DNA of 64,000 nucleotides from Ceratobasidium sp. AG-K. Taxonomy: Eukaryota > Basidiomycota > Agaricomycetes > Cantharellales > Ceratobasidiaceae. Numbering within the stretch: the stretch's first letter is position 1; each line of letters starts with the position of its first letter. The DNA is taken from assembly GCA_037039685.1 (NCBI GenBank), contig JAWNGF010000002.1, forward strand, positions 5,084,001-5,148,000. Reading direction: 5' to 3'. A program made the translations under genes and the position numbers. Below the pieces are notes generated by a model. The model was not told the DNA's origin, did no database searches, and saw nothing but the letters and a program-made list of their open reading frames with translations. Shown in pieces: positions 56,340 through 64,000 of the stretch.

Positions 56340-57496
56340 ATGGCCGAAGAGGTCGACTACGAGGCTCTCCCTTCCAATGCTGGACTCGGTGTTAACATGC
56401 TTGCTGGGGCGATGGTATGTTTTGTAGTGTCAGTTTTTGGGAGCTCAGCTCATGATGACTGCAGGCGGGTATCTCAGAACATGCCGTAATGTTCCCGGTG
56501 GATAGTATCAAGGTACGACGCTTTGAGTGTTAGCTACTTGAATGTCGGCTCATGCGATTGCCGTACGCTAGACCCGGATGCAAGTTCTTACTGCATCGAA
56601 TGTCGCGGTCTACTCCAGCTTGGGGAATGCCGTCCAACGAATTGCCTCGACCGAAGGACTGCGAACACTTTGGAGGGGTGTTGCGTCGGTCATTATGGGC
56701 GCCGGACCAGCGCATGCGGTTCATTTTGGTACCTATGAAGCGGTCAAGGAGCTTGCAGGAGGCAATAAGGGAGGACATCATCCTGGGGCTACGCGTAAGT
56801 CGTTCAATATGTTCGGCATCGACACAGTTAATGACTACTGCATTAGTATTTGCTGGAGCGTGCGCAACCATCGCAAGTGATGCGCTGATGAATCCGTTTG
56901 ATGGTATGGCTAGGCTGCGAAGACATCACCGGTTCTAATTATTTGATCTAGTCATCAAACAGCGAATGCAGATCAAGGATTCTGCGTTTCGCTCGGTGAC
57001 CGTATGTGCACGGACAGTCTACCGCAACGAGGGCTTGACGGCATTTTATATATCGTACCCCACGACCCTTACAATGTCCGTCCCGTTCACTGCAGTACAA
57101 TTCACGGCATACGAGTCGATCAAGCGAGTGCTTAACCCCGGAGATCAATATTCGCCCATTACACACGTGACTGCAGGAGGGATGGCTGGAGCAGTTGCTG
57201 CCGCAATAACGACGCCTTTAGATGTTGCCAAGACACTGCTACAGACACGAGGAACTTCCGACGACCAAAGGATCCGTAATGCGCGAGGTATGCGCGATGC
57301 CTTCCAGATCATCTATGAACGGAACGGCATGAAAGGATTTGCTCGGGGTTTGACACCCCGAGTACTAACTTTCATGCCAAGTAATGCGCTTTGCTGGTTA
57401 TGTTACGAATTCTTCAGTAAGTTTTAGTTTGATTTACCTTGGCGGTTAATCTCATTTGAGTTTATAGAAATGACAATTCGCACGGATGGCGCGTAA
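56340..57496 (+). CDS. MRS4: Mitoferrin, mitochondrial iron carrier (Mrs3/4-like)
   Basis: Mrs3/Mrs4 import iron across the inner mitochondrial membrane for heme and Fe-S cluster synthesis. The start at 56340 is MAEEVDYEALPSNAGLGVNM. The first carrier signature is MFPVDSIKTRMQ, the second NPFDVIKQRMQIKD and the third TPLDVAKTLLQTRG, the last being mitoferrin-typical. Between them are IMGAGPAHAVHFGTYE, with the conserved GPAHAVHF face, FYISYPTTLTMSVPFTAVQF, and RGLTPRVLTFMPSNALCWL. The last intron removes GTAAGTTTTAG..., so the C-terminus is FFKMTIRTDGA, with stop at 57494. Six exons, about 295 residues, no break. Confidence 0.94.
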
Positions 57497-57568
57497 ATCT
57501 CCTCCCAACCAGGCAAATCCATCTATATACAAATCATTATTAGATGAGGCTCACGCCGTATCTTAACT

Positions 57569-57578
57569 CCCCCCCCCC
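57569..57578. repeat. Poly-C homopolymer, 10 bases
   Basis: Ten consecutive C lie in the spacer between the mitoferrin gene and the glycosyltransferase gene. It is a likely site of length error. No other feature is seen in this 226-base spacer. Confidence 0.9.
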
Positions 57579-57722
57579 CATCACTACCACAATCATTTGT
57601 AAACTGCAATAATTGTGTTGCTGTGTTATTGTATGTTGTCTATTCGGGTTTTGTAAATTGAAAGCGTTGGCGCTTATGCGACGGGCTCGAACCTGAACCA
57701 CCTCCTGGATAGACCTACCTCA

Positions 57723-60655
57723 ATGCCGTCTGCTCGTCGAAGGACGGCGTCGAACAACATTCGAATCTCCAAGTCGCGGAACGATGTTCATAGTAGTCAA
57801 AACAAGCCCCACATTACTTTACAGCGCCGCCTCCTCAGCAATCCTGACCCCCTTCCACGCTGGATCCCTCCAGCTTTCCCAGTGGTATCCAACACTCGAA
57901 AGCTCGGGCGTGGAATACTTTTATCAGGGATACTCGCTATTTACTTGGTAGTTTGTCTTGCCCGAGGCTTCGGAGCCGCACCGGTCAATCACTTAAGGTG
58001 CCCAGCGATGCACAGCGACCCCTTTCCTAATCTTGGAAGCATAACACACCAAGGACAAATGGCTTTAAATTCCATGACACTCGGGGCAGTCAATGCGTCT
58101 ACTAACGAGCAAGTGACATTTGTTATTCCCGTTCCAAGACGAGATCCGAGAAGCGTGCTGCAGTTGATAACTCGTGTGCACGATCTCAAGTGCCAAATCC
58201 ATTTACTTGTTGATTCAGGTCAGGTCGCGGAAGTAGAGTATCTTATGCAAATCCTTCTTCTCCGAACCGACCGTGTTCTCCTCTTCCCTCGAGAGATTGA
58301 AAGTGCCGGAACCGCACTTGCCGTACTACATCATGCGAAGCGTGTCGGCACACCTTGGATGTGGGTTATGACGGACTATATTGCCAGTGGATCCCAAGAT
58401 ATTTTGGATCGTTGGATAAAAGATGTAACATCGACGATTCCAAGCATCCAGATTCCCATAGGCCTACACGGAGCTCGTTTGTCGGGATCTGGGATATCAT
58501 GCGTCTCATCCACGCGGACTCTGGAACCCGTAGCATATCTGGTGCCCCCCTTTCTTGCACCAACTGCTCTCATCGTTAAATCCGAATCTGGAATAGTCGC
58601 CGACACAGAAGCTAACGTTTGGGCCTCGCTAGGTGAAAGGATTGACCATGTGGCTCGGCTCGGCATGGGCGGTGTGGTCGTCCCGGTTAAATCTGGGTTT
58701 CAGCCGTGGTGCAAAACAACCCATGTAGTAGGTATTAATGGCGTGATGCGAGTAGCCAGTCATATGGTTCATTCCCTTCACCGCCAGTTTCGGACGTCAA
58801 ACGCTGCGAGGATTCAGTTCACGCTCTTGCTCCCAAACGAAGATGCTCTTCGACTCGTGGCCCCAACAGTCTGTCGTATGTTGCAGAACGGAAATGAAGC
58901 TAATATCATAGTTCGGGCCCCTGATGTAGGCGCGGCTGGCATAACAAGCGACAGACAACAATTGAACTCTGGATGCCATCTCCACTATTCTGTTACTTCG
59001 GGTGCCCTCAGTAACCACCGGCAAGGACTCCCTTCTTTCATGGACGATTGGTGTACAAATAAGCCGTCGAGTAGCAGGGTGTTGATTATCAGCGATCACG
59101 ACGATGAACTAGGAAACGATACGACATCCAAGAAGCGTATTTGCGCAACCGCTGTCGTTTATTTGCCTTGGAGGGATCTAGAAAACTCCGAATGGCTTGC
59201 GATGCTGACACCCGAAGAATGGCACGGTGAGCGGTTTCGGCTCGAGCACTATCAAGTGCCTTGCTCACCTTATTATCTGTTCAAAGCTTGGAATGAACCT
59301 GACATCGAGCTAGCTGTTGTCACGCACGACCGGCCCTGGTCACTGCAAAGGTTGCTACGTTCGGTCAAGAAAGCGCATTACTTTGGGGATACTGTGAATG
59401 TTGTGATCAACCTTGAGCAGACTGCGGACGAAGAGACTCGTCGAATTGCTGAGGACTTTACAATGCGGCCTATCAACGGACATGTAACCGTGAGGCATCG
59501 AATTGTCTATGCGGGGTTGATGACAGCTGTCGTCGAATCGTGGTACCCACATGGGAACCACTCGTATGGCAAGCTTACTTTGGCATTGAGCCGGTAAACT
59601 ACTTACCACGCTTCACCAGGAGTTATGCTCGAAGATGACGTTGAACTCTCGCCTATGTTCTACGCATGGGCCAAGTTTTGTGTTCTACGATACTGGTAAA
59701 GTAGTTCGAAACCGGGTATATGTGGGTGATATTGATAGTACCACTGCTAGCTACGGAACCTTGAATAACACGTCCTTCCAACTATACGGAGTTAGCTTAT
59801 ACCAACCGAAGGTGACAGAGCTGCATATGGAAGGCCGTCGTCCGTTTGATGCCAGGGGCCTCTTTGCCGAGCTTGGCATCTCGGATCCGCATACACCCTA
59901 TCTTTCTCAGGTAGCAATGTCTCATCCTTGCCTGTATGTGTTCTAATGGGTCGATTTTTTCGCTTTCAGGTTCCTTGCAGTTGGGGTGCAGTCTATTTCC
60001 CTGAGCACTGGCGGGAGTTTCAAAAGTACCTTGCCCTTCGCCTCTCCGAATACGCAGTACCAGTCACAGACATAATCGTGCCAGACCTACGCTCTAACAA
60101 ATGGTCGAGGTCTTGGAAGAAGTTTTTTAATGAAATGGGCAAGTGAAGCTGGTTTATCTTAAATTGAAGATCCGCTGATTTCCAAGCAATCCAGTGTATC
60201 TTCGTGGCTATGTCTCGCTCTATCCTAACTACGACCACTTTGTCTCTCTTTCCACGAACCACCTGGAGGTAGGAGAGCACGTACCAGCGAACATCAATCA
60301 AGAAAAACAAAGACAGTACTTACTGCCCCTGATGCAAGAAACTGGACAAGCTGGACTTGCCCCTGGAACGGAGCGTGGAGTGAAACTCTTGGACTTGCCA
60401 TCGTCAACCTTGCCCAGATGGTCCGACTTGCCAGTGTTGGATCTCTGGGGTAGGATTTCCACCTTGGAAAGGCTCCAAAATGTTGGGCTGGCACGTCGCG
60501 AGAACATATCGGCTTGCCCGCCAGAAGAAACCCAACCGGATGCATTGGAGTTTCTCTGCCCTCCATCCGAAATCCTGTCAAGGACCGAAGGATCACACAA
60601 TCAACCTACTACATTATTAACCGATGACGATGGACCTGATTTAATGCAAGGGTAG
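57723..60655 (+). CDS. Membrane-anchored GT2-like glycosyltransferase
   Basis: This is a type II membrane protein of roughly 900 residues. The cytosolic head is basic (MPSARRRTASNNIRISKSRN). One membrane segment (GILLSGILAIYLVVCLA) sits near residue 65. The luminal part has an N-terminal Rossmann-like half (VTFVIPVPRRDPRSVLQLIT) and a C-terminal glycosyltransferase-like half, with ELAVVTHDRPWSLQRLLRSV, VNVVINLEQTADEETRRIAE and then GVMLEDDVELSPMFYAWAKF, a DD motif typical of nucleotide-sugar GT2 folds. It continues with VPCSWGAVYFPEHWREFQKY and VYLRGYVSLYPNYDHFVSLS. Two introns (59569-59619 and 60139-60194) require GC donors to join these blocks. The donor sugar and acceptor are unknown; Golgi or ER location is inferred from topology. 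Confidence 0.82.
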
Positions 60656-60886
60656 TTTGATTGTGGATGACGTTTCAAGTGCCGAGTTTTGGAGAATAGC
60701 TGCGCCTGCCTGAACCGGGAATGTACTCCGATTATGATTGACAAAAATTAGTAAACGAGTGAATTACAAGGTCAATTCAGCGATCATTGTGGAAACATAT
60801 TGCTCAGGTATAACGAAATCGGGCATACACTATGAACCACATAACAAAAACACAAGTGTCCGGGAATCAGAGGCTGATAAGATGAT

Positions 60887-63800
60887 TTATGACCCTCCTT
60901 CGTTGGGTGGAAGGTGGCTCGAGGGTGTAGCCGGGGACGGCCCACTCCCGTTGGAACGAGCAGGGGATAGCTGAGAGCCGCCGGTTCCAGTACTTCCACC
61001 ACCGCTGACGCCAAACATTGCCTTCAATGTGATGTCGTTTCGCTTTTGGCGAACGCGCTCGGCTTCCTCTGCCCCTCCAGTCATCTTGAGCTTCTTTCCC
61101 TGCACATATCCAGAGAGCTCAGAGGTGAAAGCGTCGGAACGGGTGGCGAGGTCTAGCTTGCGTTGGCGCTGGCTTGCCTCGATAGCGCGCATCCGTGCGC
61201 TAGGATCAACGTTTGACCCCCGAATTTGCAAGAGGACGTTTGAGATGGTCTGAGGAGCCTCTTCGGGTGGAGCGACGTGACGGAACGCACGCCCAGGACG
61301 AGCAGCTCCCCCAGACGGCCGAATACTGACAACCCCCTCGATATCTCCAAAGATTTTGACCACTTCCGCATGATCCGTGGCGAGGTCCTCCATAAACTCG
61401 GTGATATGACGCAAGAATTCTTGTTCCTCGACAATCCCTGCAAGCTCTCGTGCCCAGGTCTGCTTCCACATGGGCTGTACGGTCGCAATATACTCTTGGA
61501 TGCCTTGTAGTTCGGCTGCGGTGTTCCCTATCGTTTCCTTCAAGAGCTTCATTGCCGCAGGACGAGGGGTAACGTGACGCTTGACTACATCGTGTCGCAA
61601 GTTCTCGACGCTGTCTTGGAGCTCCTCGACCTGAGTCAACAAATTGGTAGTACGCGAGTCGAGTTTCTGGCGCCCAGCTACGACATAGGCACGGTCGCCC
61701 GACACCTTGGTTCCCGACAATTGACGCACAGCTTGCGCTTGCGTTCGCATGTTCGTGATCGAGGCCTTGGTCTGGTTGACAAAGTCGACGTACATCTGGC
61801 GCATAACGCCCAGGTCTCGACGCAGCATGACAATTTCGTCAAACTGATTTTTGAGATCGCTGACGATACGGACAGAAGCAGCATCGGACATCATGGTGAA
61901 GTTGGAGGTATTGGTGGATTGAGACATCATGGATGCGCCGGTGGGCTGTGGTTGAATCATGGATGCACCCTGGGGAGGTATCAGACTTGCTCCAGACTCG
62001 GTGCGTATTGCGGACAAGCGACGCGCCAGCTTTTGGAACTGGCGTTCTGTCGGACGGGCTTGGGGCTCGGGAGCGGACGTTGCCGAAGGGAGGTTTTGGG
62101 TATTGATTGTTGGTTGGACGGACACTCGTTTCATGCTCGCAACACTCGACTTGAGCTCCCTAATATCCTGGGATAGCGAGCTCATTTGGCTGTCAATATG
62201 TTGTTTAATCTGGCCCAGAGCTGAGCCAAGTAATATGTCAGTAGCTAACACTTCATTTATGACCTCATACTTACGTTCGATATTCAGTGACAACAAACTC
62301 TTCTCCTTGACCTCGCTGATGTCCTCCAACTCGTACATTACTTGGCTGGTGGGATCCCGAATGTAAATATCGGGGAAATTATCGAGCCCAGGGTTGTATG
62401 CAAACTTTTCCACAAACAGTATCCGAAGAGCCGCAATCGTCATTCCGGGTTCAAACTCGGCCTTCCTAACCTGACTCTCTAGCTGAAGGAAGATGGTAAA
62501 CGGCCGGTTTGCGGGTAGGGGCGAGGCAGAAGGTTGAGGCGAGCGAGCTTTAGGCGCTGGGACAGTCTCGGGCGCCTTGTCGGCCTGCATGCCCCCATCT
62601 GATTCTTCAGCTGTTTCCTCACTCGTGGGCGGCAAGAATCGCGAGATGGAGCTAGGAAGAGGGGGAACGGGTGGTGCGGACAGGTCCACCATGGCACTTC
62701 GTCGGCCGGCATCTAACGTCCGCGAGCGCTGGGCTTTGGGACTAGGCGCTTCCTCGGCCTCTGATAGCGCGCTGAGTTCCCCGGTGGAAAGCAGGGCGTT
62801 GCCAGCAATCATCGATCGCCTATTCTTGCTTGTGCCGTTTGTAGTCGCAGTATTGGGCGCGCTCGGGGTGTTGGTCATTTTGTTGTACGTATACGTCGAG
62901 AAACGTTTCGACGCCCTACGACTGAGCGCCTCGCGTGACTTGAGTGCACTGAGCGCGCTATTGTTGAGTTCGCTCGGGCCGCCATCTGAAGTTGGAGTGT
63001 CTGGTGGGGGAGAGGGCGACATTGGCCGATGGATGGTTGGCTGAGAGGGAAGAGGGGGTGCGGGTTCATTGGGAGGAACTGGACTATTGGTCTCGACTAG
63101 GACATTCGGGGGTAAGGTTGAAAGATTAGTGGGTGGGCCCCCAGGGTTAGGTGGGGGTGGGGGTACGACATCGCCATTGAGATTAGAGGGGGGCGTAGAC
63201 CCGCGAATTATTGGATTGTCTGCGAGCGAGTAGCGCTTGACTTCCGAGGATATGGGTGGAAGCTGTGGCGGCATTGACGGGATCCTTAGGGGCGTGTCGG
63301 CGGGTGCAGCTCCCGTACTCGAGGAACTGTTTTTGGATAGCGAACGAGTGTGGTTGGAAGGCCGCTTTGGAATAGACTGCTTGCGCGAAGACTCATCCTC
63401 TGTCATTTCCTCGAGCACAGGCTGGTGGATGTATGCCGAAGGGCCACGTGAAAAGGGAGGCGGCTGCGGCTGTGACGTCGAGACATTAGACGAGCGAGAC
63501 GAAGTCCTATTCGGGGGTTGCCCTTGTTGGACTTGAGGTTGGTACTCGCCCATCGACTGCGGCTGGGGGCCCGGGCCCTGTTGGCTGGGATTCGCAAACC
63601 CTCCTACCCAGTGCTCGGACGGAGGCGCGGGCATAGGTATCGTAGGATCGGCCCGATAGGTATTGCTCCTCGTGCTTCCATGCTGCGAGCCACGAGACAT
63701 GACGCTCGCGCGATCCGAGCGCTCGGACCGAGCCATACTATCTGAGCGTTCATGGCCAGGAGTGTCCGAACGACGCGACCCGTTGATTTTATAGTCGTGC

Positions 63801-63944
63801 TGCTTGACCCGTAGACCTTGCAACAGGTTCTTTATAATGGCCCGAACGTCTGGCAGGTAAATGTCCAAGTTCTCCGTGGTGGCCTCTTCCGCCAGTGCTT
63901 GCTCCAAAATACCTCGGAGATCATCAGGTACTGACATCAGATCC
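60887..63944 (-). CDS. BUD6: Bud6/Aip3 actin-binding formin co-activator, partial at 5' end
   Basis: Bud6 nucleates actin with formins at growing tips. The right window edge cuts the gene: the exon starting at 63944 opens with a split codon and DLMSVPDDLRGILEQALAEE, a sequence that continues from an upstream exon outside the window. An acceptor TTTTGCAG is at 63945-63952. The middle is a 450-residue Pro/Ser-rich disordered stretch. The AIP3 core follows: FTIFLQLESQVRKAEFEPGM, LRILFVEKFAYNPGLDNFPD and YELEDISEVKEKSLLSLNIE. The coiled C-terminal domain is IVSDLKNQFDEIVMLRRDLG. Intron 62221-62274 is 54 bases and stop-free. The stop is at 60887. At least 995 residues are visible. Confidence 0.9.
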
Positions 63945-64000
63945 CTGCAAAATATTGCATGACCGAGAATGAGTTTTCCGCGTGAAAAGGGTAGGCAGGA

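Noticed and set aside
61574..62176. 200-codon plus-strand frame opposite BUD6
   Set aside because: Antisense of the conserved coiled-coil region of BUD6.

Overview
This window is nuclear DNA from a filamentous basidiomycete, most likely an Agaricomycete. The evidence is the very dense genes cut by many short introns (mostly 45-60 bases), the fungal form of every recognisable protein (lanosterol synthase, Met5-type sulfite reductase with a flavodoxin domain, Bud6, Vms1, Rim2), and GC-rich coding sequence. A Rhizoctonia/Ceratobasidium-like source is my best guess, but only as inference. I saw no rRNA, tRNA, CRISPR array, transposon or virus-like gene.

Layout, left to right. 0-10 kb: TIM23 and ERG7 on minus, an orphan large helical protein on plus, a mitochondrial-looking TPR protein on minus and a Thp3/LENG8-like SAC3/GANP protein on plus. 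10-18 kb: a tiny Cys-rich CYSTM protein, cytochrome c1, and two copies of an unrecognised basidiomycete protein family that flank GNA1 (minus) and an NR2C2AP-like F5/8C protein. 18-33 kb: SEN2 and dynein intermediate chain as a divergent pair, alanine-glyoxylate aminotransferase, the MET5 sulfite reductase subunit, and the divergent mitochondrial pair RIM2/PSD1. 33-46 kb: condensin kleisin BRN1 and ESCRT-II VPS25 (divergent), a 1.7-kb gene-poor stretch, a DM9-domain protein, RPL11, a His-rich Rxt3-domain protein, another gene-poor 1.2 kb, and a HIRIP3-like histone chaperone. 46-64 kb: POL3 and VMS1 (divergent), a Nudix hydrolase and a mitochondrial thioesterase-like protein (divergent), a mitoferrin carrier, a membrane-anchored GT2-like glycosyltransferase, and a BUD6 gene cut by the right edge.

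Most genes are housekeeping and do not form a pathway cluster. Mitochondrial functions are frequent: TIM23, the TPR protein, CYT1, RIM2, PSD1, the thioesterase and mitoferrin. Several genes sit head to head over 90-470 bases and probably share promoters.

The features most worth a second look are structural. Five introns need GC-AG splicing to restore conserved protein sequence. Four conserved genes (GNA1, MET5, PSD1, RXT3) each contain one reading-frame break that looks like one missing base, which suggests uncorrected assembly indels. There is a perfect 13-bp-arm hairpin just upstream of MET5, CACGTG sites are over-represented between genes, and the diverged paralogue pair is undescribed as far as I can recognise. 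I did not find a convincing novel multi-gene system.
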